A stretch of DNA of 64,000 bases. Source: Uloborus plumipes (lineage: Eukaryota > Arthropoda > Arachnida > Araneae > Uloboridae). Location of the stretch: contig JAXGGA010004737.1 in assembly GCA_038373865.1 (NCBI GenBank), positions 1 through 64,000 of the forward strand, read 5' to 3'. The position numbers and the translations under genes are program-made. Under the pieces are notes generated by a model that ran no database searches, was not told where the DNA came from, and was given only the letters and a program-made list of their open reading frames with translations. This document shows, in pieces, positions 45,967 through 64,000 of this stretch; the stretch's first letter is position 1, and each line of letters opens with the position of its first letter.

Positions 45967-47490
45967 CAAGGCTTCACTAGATAGCGTTTTATACAGGCTG
46001 CTTCATTTGATCAAAATCTTTGGGACAAAAACGGATGCATCTCGCCTAGCGACATCTATCGAATTTTGTGGTAACTAACATTATAAACAAATCAGATAAT
46101 AAAAGACAAAATTAAAATTTAATTTGTTGGCGACAATTTTACAATTTGGCATTCAATTCTATTTTATTATATTTTAACGTTATTTAATAGCTTGTTCGAT
46201 TTGCTGGTTTATTCTGCATTTTAACGGCTTGTTTTAATTAGTTAGCGAATTATTTTTCATTTTAATTGATTCTAATTATAATTAAACTATGAAACGACAC
46301 TGGCACCGCAGAGCGATAAATGGCGATTTTGGAACGATAGTTCCATCAAAACTTTTGATGAGTTTAGATTGTCAAATTAATTTGTTTGGCGAGTTTTTTA
46401 ACAAGAATTCTCACATTATTTCGCAGCTTTTTTTTCAGTTGGCCCATTATTTTACTTTCAAGTATTAAACGTATGTGTGAAATTAGAAACAAAAAAGGGA
46501 AGATTTCGGTGATTGGAAGTCTGGTTATCTTTCCCTATTGGCGTTAAATCTTTGTGGCCAATTTATGAGCGAGGGAAATACTTCCTTCGCAAACATAAAC
46601 TAAAGAGCAACAAAATAAAGTAATTATCGCCAAAAATTTGGCAACCACACCAGATTCCCAATTATCGAAATATTATCAATGTGTGAAATTTAACATAAAA
46701 AGAACATTACCTTTTAATGTTGTGTAAATGAAAAAAAAAATTACATTTGGTCGTCGTAATATTGTAGTTTTGTTTATTTTTTTCGTACTTGTATTGCTCT
46801 TTAGTACTAAGCGATTATATATGCTCATTTCGTTGTTACTAAAGAAATTAATATGTTTTGTTGTCAATCGTCTTTCCGTTGAACACCAATCGCTTCATTG
46901 CAGGGCATTCATTCTGGGGCATCAAAAGGAAATGTCTCTGCGAATAGATTCGCCATTTATCGCTCTGATGGGTCAACGCTATCAAAATGAACATCTGAGC
47001 TTTTGCGTAGCAATTAAGATCGTGTGAGCAACAGTAATGAAACAAAATAGTAAATAGAACAATCTTATTTCATTGCTACATTTTTATTTATCGGCTGCGA
47101 ATTTAAGCGTATATTTTATTAATGCAGAGATGTCAAAATTGAATGCCATTGCTATATGTTGCTAATTCGAAGAAAGTAAACAATGAATGAATGTCGTATG
47201 ACTGAATCATGAGTTGCGACCAACTTTACCTGAAAAGGGAATTTATTTCCCCTAAAAAGCAGTACTAATAAGGCCTTCGGCATCAATTCACTCTGTACTC
47301 CACTTCAGTAAACTATATCAATATTTTTTAACCCTTAAAGATAGGATGAACATCACTTTTTACAGCAGAAACAATGTGCTAATAAATGTAAACAAACACA
47401 TCGTTCAGCGCTCTCTAGCGGGCAAATCTTTACCATTGATGTTTTGGGTAATGAAGCAGCCTGTATAAAACGCTATCTAGTGAAGCCTTG
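45967..47490. mobile_element. 1.5 kb element with near-perfect long inverted ends
   Basis: Ends CAAGGCTTCACTAGATAGCG and its inverse, continuing identically for about 40 bp (through TATACAGGCTGCTTCAT). Flanked by GTACTTA on both sides (45960-45966, 47491-47497), with a partly matching eighth base. An internal inverted pair (GAGCGATAAATGGCGA about 46313; CGCCATTTATCGCTC about 46951) shows further fold-back structure. No transposase; the open frame 46728-47027 is unrecognised. Confidence 0.88.
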
Positions 47491-48867
47491 GTACTTATTA
47501 ATGTATGTTTTGCAAGTTACATGTCAGTGCATTAGAGGCAGTTTCTTTCATTCATTTTTGCAACAAGGTAAAAAACTTGATATTTGGATGTAAAAAATGA
47601 AGTTAATAACAAGAGCACCACACTTGATAAACATCTAACGCTATTTTATTAAAATTCATTACAAAGGAGGAAAAAAATTAAACTATAAAGATCCCTTCAT
47701 TAAATACATATATACAGAATGGTTACAGCTCTAATTGTTGGGATTGTAAGTTTGTTACAAACATTTTCAAAAATGTAAATTAAACAAGAATCAAAAATCC
47801 TTGACACTAGATTAAATGTTAAAAATCCCTTTTTTCTTCTCCTCAATCTGATTCAGATTTCCAGCTAAGTTGAATGCGTACAAAAAGTTTCAACATATTT
47901 TTTTTTTTTTTCATTTTGTGAAACAACAATTGGAAATTTATAAATTCATTGAATGGATAACATCAAAAATGTCTTTATTTTATAGATAAAATAACCTGCA
48001 CAAGCATGTTTTACAATAAAGAAACAAAAATAATACCTTTAATTTTATAAAAATGCAGTAAGAAAGTGTTTGAACATAAAGACATTCACCAGAAAATACT
48101 TTGTAAGTATGTAAATGCTACTTCTAAAATCACATATGAAAATAGTCCATGTTTTTAAAAATTACGAAAAGTACATTTTATTCTTAAAAAATGGTAAATA
48201 TGACTACGCCGCATATAAGTAAAAATGCCATGTCATAAACATTCTCTATATTTTTTGAAGTAAAAAACATATAACCTGATCTTTTAAGACTAAAATGAAA
48301 GCCTTTTTTTAATGTGACAGCTAATTGTCTTTTAAACACATTTAAAGAAAATAAAAAGGCAATTATTTCATATTTCCACATAAATTGCTGTATTTATTTT
48401 CTTTCTTTTCTCTTAAATTTTGCCAAAAGTGCCCAAAAAGGAAATGGTAAAACTGTGACTTTAAAATTGTTAAAGGGGTTCAGTTCAGAGTTTTTAATTT
48501 TTTTTTCGGGGGGGGGGGCACCTTACATTTAAAAATACTAGGTATCTATGATTTTTCTCGATAACACAATTGCAATAGCAAGAATGAACAGAAAGCGTTC
48601 TTTAAAAATGTATTTAATAAGATTAAAAATTAGATATTGTTTAAAAGCTGATTTATTAACAAAATAGTTATTTAATTGTTAATTCATTTGTGTTCCTTTA
48701 AAATATGTTTGATTTTAGAACAATTAAATAAGTAAATGAAATGATAGAAAACTTCTGTTATAGAAAAAAAAAGGCAAACATTTTAAATATTTTTCTTAAA
48801 TACATTTATTCCCTGTTTCTTGATACTAATAAAATAAAAACAAATATAATAAAATAATTTTGGAAAA

Positions 48868-49943
48868 AAATAGAACCGACTTCAGTTGGAAATTGCTCTA
48901 AAAAGTAAAAAATAATTTTTTTCTTTGAACACCATCGAAACTACTTTTAAACATAAGTTTTGAAGTCGGCGTAAAAACAATGTATAGAATCATACGCAAC
49001 TATATACATTTTAATGGATCCAGGTTCTTTAAAAGCATTCGCATCCATTACATTCATTACCACACATTCGTGTAATGGTACAAATATTCTACTTTTAGTT
49101 TTCAATGGTTTCTCCGAAAAATGTTGGCAAAATATGATTAAATATCATTTGACCTATTGTTTTTGCGCCGACTTCAAAACTTATGTTTAAAAGTAGTTTC
49201 GATGGTGTTCAAAGAAAAAAATTATTTTTTACTTTTTAGAGCAATTTCCAACTGAAGTCGGTTCTATTTTTTTCCAAAATTATTTTATTTTATTCTTTTT
49301 AGTGTAAGTGTACTTATGAAATAAGGTAATGTTTCCCCCCATTACGAAACTTTACCTAATTTTCTTAAGTAAATGCTCCATAAAATAAACTGTGGAAAAA
49401 AAAGGAAGAAACTATCAACGCGTCTAAAATTTTAAACGATTGACACTAAAAAATAATCTTTGTTATTCTCTGGTATTTATTTGTGTACTAGCTTAATCAA
49501 AGCCATTTAAATATCAACGGTTTGTCAACTAATTTATATTTCAAAGCAATTCTAGTTTCTCGTTGTTCAGAAGATTTTAACACATACTACGTACGTTACA
49601 GCTAATGAGTTTCATGTTAGATTTAGTTAAGCCTTGGTTCATATTTTTCATCATGATTACTATTAATATTGCTGTTGCGAGGCAAAAAATGTTTGCAACA
49701 AAGGTTTGAAAATTTAATCATTTAATGGGGAAATGACATGAAATTTACTGTTTTCCATAATAACTTTTTTTCTAGTGAACAAATATCGTCATATGAGTAC
49801 ATGGTACCTAAGTTACACCATTTCCTATCGATTTAAAAAAAAATCGTCCAAATCGGTTCAGTAGATCAGCTGTTATGTGCGAACAAACAAAAAAAAACAT
49901 ACGCTTTGAATTGATAACCTCCTCCTTTGTTGAAGTCGGTTAA
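48868..49943. mobile_element. GACTTC foldback element, copy 1
   Basis: Begins AACCGACTTCAGTTGG and ends TTGTTGAAGTCGGTT. The first 400 bp form a hairpin: an arm of about 110 bp (48869-48982, with GAACACCATCGAAACTAC) returns inverted at about 49160-49268. It interrupts copy B at the site where copy A reads AACAAATATAAAAAGAAAAT. A reversed relative is at 58466-59775. Confidence 0.8.
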
Positions 49944-50691
49944 AAAGAAAATAAAGCTGTTCTCTATCATTAAATACCTCACTGAAAATTTGAATTATAG
50001 CACTTAAATGTTCAAACCGTTTGGATGATTGAAAAACTCAGATGAAGTTAGTTAAATCAATTTTTTTTTTAAATTATATCATTTATTCAACGAGAATAAG
50101 TTTCTTTATGAAATAAAAGAATGTAATAAAATGAATACGAATTGAAACGATTAGAGAGATTCATACACATTAAATAAGGGTCATATATAAGGGGTGGGGT
50201 TTTAGGGTTCAAACCCCCTCCGAAATTTTCCTACACTCTTTCCAAAAATTATTTTCATTAGAATTTTTTTGTTAAAAAAATATGATTTCCACTTATTATT
50301 TATTTATTTCAAGTTCATTAGAAAAATGAAACTATTGTGACTGAAGAATTGTATCAACTTGGTATTTTATCTGCATTATTTGTTTTTATTGAAGTTATTG
50401 CGAGCATCATATCCTACTATAGTGTTTTTCTTCAGATTTTGAGCACCTGACTCTAAGAAAAATATCAAATTGTAAAAATTTGGAAGTGCCAAACTCTATA
50501 TTTAACGTATTTCATGGGAGACAAAAACACATGTATTTAACAAGTATCACTTTGAATGAACGTACATGCTTACAAGCATCTATTCTTTTGAGATCTTTTA
50601 ACAGACATTGGATTTTGAATGGGGGTAAAGTTATGTTGACACATCAGATTTTTTCTTATTTAATAGACATGTCATTTCTTCCTTCGTTTAA

Positions 50692-51188
50692 CCTACTTAT
50701 GCCCAGTAGCCTAAAAACGGGATGCTTGTTAGTTACTGCTTACAAAAACCTGTAATGGGTATATCATTTTACTAAAGCTGTTAAATAATACTTTTTCTTG
50801 AGAAAACTAGTTAGAGCCACTATTTGGACATCAGAGTTTATTTATTGACAGCTATTGTCAGACAAATCAGTCAAGCAACGATCCAGCATGGGTAGCCACA
50901 GAAAGTAAGTTTTTTCTGCGAACTTATTTTTCATAAAACTAATCTATTTTAAAATGATTTGCTTAAAATTAATCACAGCTGCCTTCTGTAATGTTACTTT
51001 GCGAAAGTAAAGTCAAGTAAGGTCGTATTTTGCTCACATATCTGCATAATATCCCATAAACGGGATGTTAAATAACTTAATAAATATGGCAACGGCGAAC
51101 TATTTTAAGCCTAAAATGTTTGTAAACCATTCCAAGTAAGAGTTTTAAGCAGATAAAAATTGTTAAATATAACTTGGGCATAAATGGG
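50692..51188. mobile_element. piggyBac-type MITE (497 bp)
   Basis: Flanked by TTAA (50688-50691, 51189-51192), with inverted ends CCTACTTATGCCCA and TGGGCATAAATGGG. It is absent from copy A of the surrounding repeat. Confidence 0.85.
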
Positions 51189-51250
51189 TTAAGGAACCTA
51201 TTGTGACGAAAATGAAAAGAATATGCAAATGAAATTTGATTTCACGAGAA

Positions 51251-52589
51251 TTGTGTTTGATAAAACCCTCCCTGAAACAAATATCTGGTTACGTCACTGC
51301 ATTGAATAATATTATATCATTTGACCGAGCTAGAATTGAATGCACCGGTTTTTAATTACAAGGTGAGGTTTTTCAGTAGAAGGTAGGATGACATTAAAGT
51401 GGGTATAAAGTTCTCATAGCAACAAGAATTTCATACATATTACTGTTTGGCTCATATCTGAAACGAGAATTTTATACCTTACATAGGTATGAAATTTTTA
51501 TTGCAATTCTCAGCAAAACAATGATGCATCAGACTTAGCAATTTTGGAAAACATACTATTGTTTTCCAGAATTATTTGGACTAGTAAATGAAAATAAATA
51601 ATGAAGAGAATAACTAAATGCAGATTTTTCATAATTCACATTGGCAAACGTATTTTTAATTTAATAAAATCACCCAAACCATTAAAGGGTACAAATAAAA
51701 TTATTGCACCAAAATGGATTTTAAAACGGAATTATTTGTTCAATCAAATGAAAGAAGTAATGCAATAGCATTAATAACAACACATTTAATGCATTGAAAT
51801 AGAAGAAACTTTTTCCAAATTTCTTTTCTTTAATACTTTAAACAAACATTAAGAGTATTTTTTTCTTTCACGTTTTATCCTATGACCACTCTTTTGTTAG
51901 CTGATGAACTAAACATGCAATAAAAACGTATGCAAACATTAAAATATACATAAAAAATGCTTTTCATTTGTTTTGAAATAACTTTTGATATGACTTTCTC
52001 TTAGATTTTAACAATTCACATTAATTCCAAATTGGAAAATTTTCAAATTTTTCTAATGCTACGGTTATTTATGAGAAGCTCACAGTGTAATAGATAAACT
52101 CATTCAATAAAATTTTTAAAACGTTTAAATGTTTAAACAACATGTTTTTTCATTCAAAAAGAGGGGGGGGGGGGTCAAAAACCGAACATTAGCAATCAAA
52201 CATGAAACATGCAAAATAAATAATTCCTGTGATAAAAAAGACAATAATATAAATGAATAAATATAAAACAAAGAATTACTTTGAAGGAAAGTTAATTAAA
52301 TTAAGAGAACTCTATTCTAAATAACACAAAAAACAACATCACAGAGTAGTAAAAATGCCGCGTTAGGTATCACATGCGTCTAGATTTGCAGAAAACGAAA
52401 TATAGGTGCTCCCCAACAGGTAGACAAACGCAATATCAAAATCAAGAACGAATTTGAAAGAAACAGAAGATAAAACAAGAAAAAAAATGCATCTACATCA
52501 TTTGTAGGAAAAAATTCACTTAAAAGTTGATCTGTTAAAATCTTATTAAGAACAGTAAATGCATCCTTTCAGAAGAAAACAAAAAGTAA
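51251..52589. other. Unassigned AT-rich spacer
   Basis: A G tract near 52164 is the only notable signal. No MRCK exon is seen, and no KCC coding sequence. Confidence 0.4.
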
Positions 52590-52591
52590 TA

Positions 52592-52749
52592 CTGTCGTCC
52601 CCGCTTAATCGGGTAACGGATAAACGAATACCCCGCTTATACGAATAAAATTTCTCGGAACCGATGCCATAGACGTAATGTTAAAGATCCCCGCTTAATC
52701 GAACAATATTTCTTGGAACCGACAGTATTCGTTTAAGCGGGGCCGACAG
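52592..52749. mobile_element. pogo/Tigger-like MITE (158 bp)
   Basis: Ends CTGTCGTCCCCGCTTAATCG and (reverse complement) CTGTCGGCCCCGCTTAAACG, with TA on both sides (52590-52591, 52750-52751). It is a short deletion form of the longer copy at 56871-58073. Confidence 0.85.
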
Positions 52750-53094
52750 TACTATTAATAAAAGACGACAAATACACATAAGACAATTAATTAAGCAATG
52801 ATTGGTGGGATTTATAGGCATTTGGCAGAATAATTCAACAATGTTAAATTGAAAACTTTTATATTAGCATAAGTAGTTGGCTTTTACAAAATCATTCACA
52901 ATGCAAAATTTGTTCACCTTTACCGAACAGAAAAATTTGCATTATGTGCAAAGAAACTCCTCAAAACATATATACAGCACCGTAAAAATGTGATAAACAA
53001 TTAATATTTCTGAATCGAACTATTAAAAATATGTGAAGCTAATTTAATAAAATATAGTAAAAGATTACAGTGTAAAACGGCTGTATTATTTTAA

Positions 53095-53324
53095 CCTTTT
53101 AGATCCGGGCTGTTTTTTGAAAATTTTTCTTTCGACCAAGGTAGTACGACAGTTAAACCACAAATTTCTTTTAAATTGAAAAGAGAAGGTATAAACTGTT
53201 GTACCAAATGTATGAAACCTTGAAAAAATCCCCGGCTCCAAAGGGCTTGAGTGAAAATTTCAACCCCGTCCTCTAAATAAAAAGGACTTATGGTACAACA
53301 TGTGTACCGCCCGGTTCCTAAAGG
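53095..53324. mobile_element. piggyBac-type MITE (230 bp)
   Basis: Flanked by TTAA (53091-53094, 53325-53328), with inverted ends CCTTTTAGATCCGGGC and GCCCGGTTCCTAAAGG. Confidence 0.85.
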
Positions 53325-53328
53325 TTAA

Positions 53329-55047
53329 AAGAATATCTTGTATACAATAACAAAGAGGCCTTTTTGGTTTTGAAATAACTTTTACATTCTTTTTCAGCGT
53401 ATAAAAATATATATCTATTTTTTGAATAAAAATAAGAAACTGTTAAGGTATCCCACCTTATTGTTAATTTGCTGTGTAAAATAATATCTCCCCCCAGCCC
53501 AAATAATAATACATAGATGAATAAAAACATTTATTAGAGAATTGCCATTAATATTTCAACTTCCTTGTCAAAAATATCAAGAGCATTTAATCTGAATAAA
53601 TGCAAAAAGAAAAAAAATGATGTTTAGCACAGCAAAACACTCAAGCACATGCTTATGTTCCAACTTAATTTCAGAGAATCACCACTCCAGAATATGTTTT
53701 TTAATCTCTACCAAAATGTGCAATATTTGCAGTACAACTGAAGTGTTTTCCGAATTTGTTTTTAACAAAAAGTCATAAATATATTCTCTTGAATAAATAT
53801 ATTCACTTTAACTAAAACGTTTTAGTATTTAGTAAAATAAAAGCACAAAACTCTAATCTCTGTACAAAGAAATTCAATTGTTATATACTTTTTTTTTTTT
53901 GAACTGGAAATTTTTTTGCTTACAGGAGCATTGCACTACTGTATTCTTAAAAGTTAACCACACTACCAAATGTTTTCTTTGCAATTTTAATTTTTCTGAT
54001 TACTGCTTTAAAAAACTTCTTTTCCAGAGCATTTGTGTAATAAGTTAGAGAGTTTTTTTACACAATCAATGTTGTAAAATGAGTAAAAAGCACTAGCTTA
54101 TACCTTTTTAAAAAGACATAACAACACATCATTTTACCATTTGCTTAGAAACTATTGAAGCTATTATGGAATTAAGTAAAATAACCCATTAATGCCTGAC
54201 ATTTTCTTTTTCCAAAGATATTTTGTATACTGGTTACAAACAGTGTTTAATGGACAGGAAAAATAATTAAAAAAATATTATGTAAAAAATAATTTTTTTA
54301 TTAAGGAAAGAAAAATTGTCCCTTAAAAGTTACGATAGACCCCAGAGGGTACATACTTTTTTTACTAAATTTTTTTCTGCCTACGATATAATATTTAAAA
54401 AGACATTTTATAAGAAGAAATAAAATCAGCAATTAACATAAACTGGGAAGCTGGGAATAACTTTGAAAACTTAGCTTTTTTTCTTGAGATTGTGAACGAT
54501 GTCATTTTTGATAAAGATCATATTAAAACTGCTACAGAACACACTTTACAATGGTTATGTGCTGCAATCTGTTAATAACGAATTGAAACAATACCAAGGT
54601 ACTCATTGAACACTATTATTTGGTTGAAATGTTCATTTTGGGGAAATTCAGACCCTTTTTTGGACCGTCCCTAAAAAAGGGACGCTAGGCATTACTGGGT
54701 TAAAGAGCTTAGCATTATTAAACAATAAAACCTGGATGACTTATTAAAAACGCACCTGCTAATCCACTTTGAACAAAAAGGCTTCTTTTTAAATTACACA
54801 CAAGAAAGAAACAGTAGCTGTCAAAGAGAAAAAGAAAAGACAAGTATCACATGTGTCAAAAATATCAGAAAATAATAATACTCTAGCACAAACAAAAGCA
54901 AACACTTATTTAAAAATATCTTCTATACTGAATTCTCTCTCAAAAAAAATATAATAAAAGCATCACAGCAGAATGTAATGTACAAGTAAAAGAAAATTTC
55001 AGTCATGACTAAATTGCAACAGCATTTCGCCAAAAACTATTGGCGAA
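53329..55047 (-). other. Probable KCC 3' untranslated or downstream region
   Basis: Lies directly downstream of the KCC stop on the - strand and has no coding signal. Several TTTATT strings (AATAAA on the - strand) could be polyadenylation signals, but none stands out. Paired AACCCATTAATGCCTG (about 54184) and AGGCATTACTGGGTTA (about 54683) look like the ends of another worn MITE. Confidence 0.45.
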
Positions 55048-61766
<6,719 letters not shown>

Positions 61767-61833
61767 CTAAAATAATACATTTCATGATCAAAACTGGTTT
61801 TTGTAGGGAATAATATGAAGAAATAGTTTATGT

Positions 61834-62768
61834 GGGTCATTCCGACGAAAATGGTACAAATCATGTCCGAGACTTTAGAATTTTTTAAAATCAATTTTAA
61901 TAACCTCCACCCATAAGTGTATTTTTTATTGGTTCTCCATTTAATTTTGTGCCATCAAGTATCAATTGATTGGGCATAATCCATTTAGAAATGACACAAA
62001 AAAAATTATCTTTGTCAGAAGAAGGAGAAAATGACGTGTCCCAGCTTCAAATTGCTAGACTTTTAAATGTGATTTAAAATTAAACTGAAATGTAACAACA
62101 AAATAAATGACACTGCACTGCACAAAAGATGCTTCTGACACCATTTCTGCTGATTATTACGCAAATGAAAAAAAATTTCCCCAAAAAACACTATTATTTA
62201 TCCATGTCCCTAGATTTTCTATGTTTCGAATTGTCCACTCTGTTATATGCCTTTTGGAAATAAAATAAACAATTGCATTCAATCTGATATATATTTTTAA
62301 AAATATAGGTAGTATAACTGCCGTGATTAGCTTGCTACATTGAATTATGTAGTCAACAACCAGGGTGAGCCTAATTCTTTTCTTATGGTAGTTAATTTGA
62401 ACTGTTGGATGTCCATTCTGTTAGAGCCGATTTCATGATGAAAAAAATAGATTTTTTCTTGAAATTGCAGACAGACTTACAGTTTTAGGCTGTTTATTCC
62501 ACTTTATGCTTGTTCTGTGATTCTAACTTTTCTTTGTGATTATACAGATATTTTTAAAGGCTTATTTGTCCACTCTGTTACACAAAGTGATCAAAATATT
62601 TAAAATCCTTTCATAAATGAGTCATGTACTAGTTATTTACACTTCATTATACACAAATAAATGGAAACTCAATAAAAAAAATGATTAGTTGGTGGAAATT
62701 ATTTAAATTGATAATCTTAAGTAATGAGTTTCAGACATGATTTGTACCATTTTCGTCGGAATGACCCA
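61834..62768. mobile_element. GGGTCATTCC element, copy 2 (935 bp, reversed)
   Basis: Ends GGGTCATTCCGACGAAAATG and (reverse complement) GGGTCATTCCGACGAAAATG. It matches 40041-41082 in reverse orientation. The three TCCACTCTGTTAC sites (62234, 62412, 62569) are the inverses of those in copy 1; two have single or double changes. Flanks ATGT / ATAT agree at 3 of 4. It lies in a KCC intron 68 bp from an exon. Confidence 0.9.
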
Positions 62769-63025
62769 TATCCCTAAATGCAGAGTGGTAGTTGCAGATA
62801 GCCATTACATGAAGTCACGAAACAGGATTAATTAATGGAAATCGTTGTCACGAAGAAATATCCTTTTTATTTTAAATTTGAAGTTCACTTAAGAAAATGA
62901 TATGACATTGTCGTTTGGGATTTAAAATTATAGAAGACAGTTGAACATCTAACAACGTGAATGACAGGAGTGGCAAAGAACAGTAAGACGTCAACAGTTC
63001 AAAAAAGAAAAAAAGGCTTAGGCCT
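62769..63025. other. KCC intron, no feature seen
   Basis: AT-rich, between two mobile elements. No exon recognised. Confidence 0.4.
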
Positions 63026-63033
63026 ATTTAAAC

Positions 63034-63923
63034 CAGTGGTTGGAAAAACTACATTTATTTTGTAGCGAACTACAACTACAACTACTTTGTTATAAATGTA
63101 GTTAACTACAGCTACAACTACTTTTTTCAAAATGTAGTGACTACAAACTACTTTTGAATTGTAGTCGCTACTTCGCTACTTTTTAAAAAATAAATAAATA
63201 AAAAGCATACACCTTTTGAGGATTGAGCGAAAAAATTTTAAAAGTGGTTTACATTAATAAATTAACTCATTTGAATATGGGATAGAACTAAGAATTGTCT
63301 TTGAATTTATTTGTTACTTTTCCTTTTTGTTCCTTATTTATTTATTTTTATTTATTTATTTATTTATTTATTTTTTTTGTTAAAATTTGTCTTTTCTAGT
63401 TTTTTTTACAATTTTTACGAATATTCGTCACAAGAAAGGATTCAAAAGTTGAAAGATTGAAAGAATTCAACCCTCTTTTTTTTTTTTTTTAATTTCTTGC
63501 CAGGGAATATTTAGGAACGAAAATTATTTGAAGCAATATAAAAATTATGACGCCAAATAAACCAACGACATCAAACAGATAGAATGTATTTTGTCAACAT
63601 GATGTATCTAAGATCAGCTCATATTTATATGGTTCTGATTACTCCTTGCGTCCGCTGCTGTACTCATGCAAATTTTACACCAGTCAGAGTCAATTAAACC
63701 TTGTTTTTTTCCTTCGCTTTTTTTTTAAAATTTTTTTCATTCTTTTATTTATTTATTTAATTTAAAAGTAGTTTCCAGAAATCGCTACAAACTACTATTT
63801 TTTTGTATCGCGCTACTCACTACTCTACTTTTTTTAAAAAGTAGTGCGCTACACTACAAACTACTAAAAAATGTAGCTACTACAGTAGTTTCGCTACTTG
63901 TAGCGCGCTACTTCCGACCACTG
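63034..63923. mobile_element. hAT MITE with GTAGCTACAACTAC subterminal repeats (890 bp)
   Basis: Starts CAGTGGTTGGAAAAACTACA and ends CTACTTCCGACCACTG. Exact 8 bp duplications ATTTAAAC flank it (63026-63033, 63924-63931). Both ends are filled with ACTAC / GTAGT repeats. A TTTA run spans about 63337-63372. No coding sequence. Confidence 0.95.
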
Positions 63924-64000
63924 ATTTAAACATATCACCACATACGTAAAAACTTAACACATTGCGTCATGGACGAGACGACATCCCAAAGAACAACACA

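Larger units (their letters stand above)
47709..51250. repeat. Interspersed repeat, copy B, with two insertions
   Basis: Same sequence as 27327-29341, beginning ATATACAGAATGGTTACAGC and ending at GGAACCTATTGTGACG and ATTTCACGAGAA. It is longer because it carries a GACTTC foldback element (about 48868-49943) and a piggyBac-type MITE (50692-51188). Comparing copies A and B gives the empty sites of both insertions. Confidence 0.82.

Overview
The window reads as AT-rich nuclear DNA of an arthropod: short exons in long introns with GT/AG splice sites and dense DNA-transposon debris. A chelicerate, possibly a spider, is my best guess from intron style, the C2H2 finger array and the repeats, but nothing in the window proves it. 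I see no bacterial, organellar or viral genes.

Positions 16-23308 (+ strand) hold 18 exons of an MRCK/Genghis-khan-type kinase gene (CDC42BP family). They run in frame from the coiled coil through a C1 zinc-binding domain into the first part of the PH domain. The kinase domain lies left of the window. The rest of the PH domain and the CNH and CRIB domains were not found to the right. The introns are loaded with transposons: a 1.7 kb CCTTAA-repeat element (1025-2702), an 870 bp AGTCATGG element (5091-5960), a 4.8 kb hAT with a decayed transposase (8516-13334), and an intact 1.5 kb mariner-like element (23522-25024) just past the last recognised exon.

Positions 25030-55047 are mostly repeats: a 1.9 kb element with six exact copies of GTCCCGTGCGTAACC (25450-27326); two copies of a roughly 2 kb interspersed repeat (27327-29341 and 47709-51250); a 4.9 kb hAT with a ZMYM1-like transposase remnant and nested insertions (30035-34963); a hAT-like element holding six 166-167 bp tandem units (35535-37299); and a 1.5 kb element with near-perfect long ends (45967-47490). 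In the middle is a 15-finger C2H2 zinc-finger gene (38523-39818). Its 3' array has been frameshifted and then split by three successive transposon insertions, leaving finger relics out to about 45 kb.

Positions 55048-61766 (- strand) hold the last three coding exons of a K-Cl cotransporter (SLC12A4-7/kazachoc type), including the conserved HTAVKLNE phospho-regulatory segment and the terminal ITIYS-stop. The rest of the gene lies beyond the right edge. Its introns carry a pogo/Tigger-like element, a 638 bp near-perfect palindrome and hAT MITEs.

MRCK (kinase signalling to actomyosin) and KCC (chloride and volume control) are not known to work as a unit, and the window gives no sign that they do. 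The main structural puzzle is that MRCK stops mid-PH-domain while KCC comes in from the opposite strand. The main novelty is the variety of transposon families whose boundaries can be proven here by target-site duplications and by interrupted or restored host sequence.
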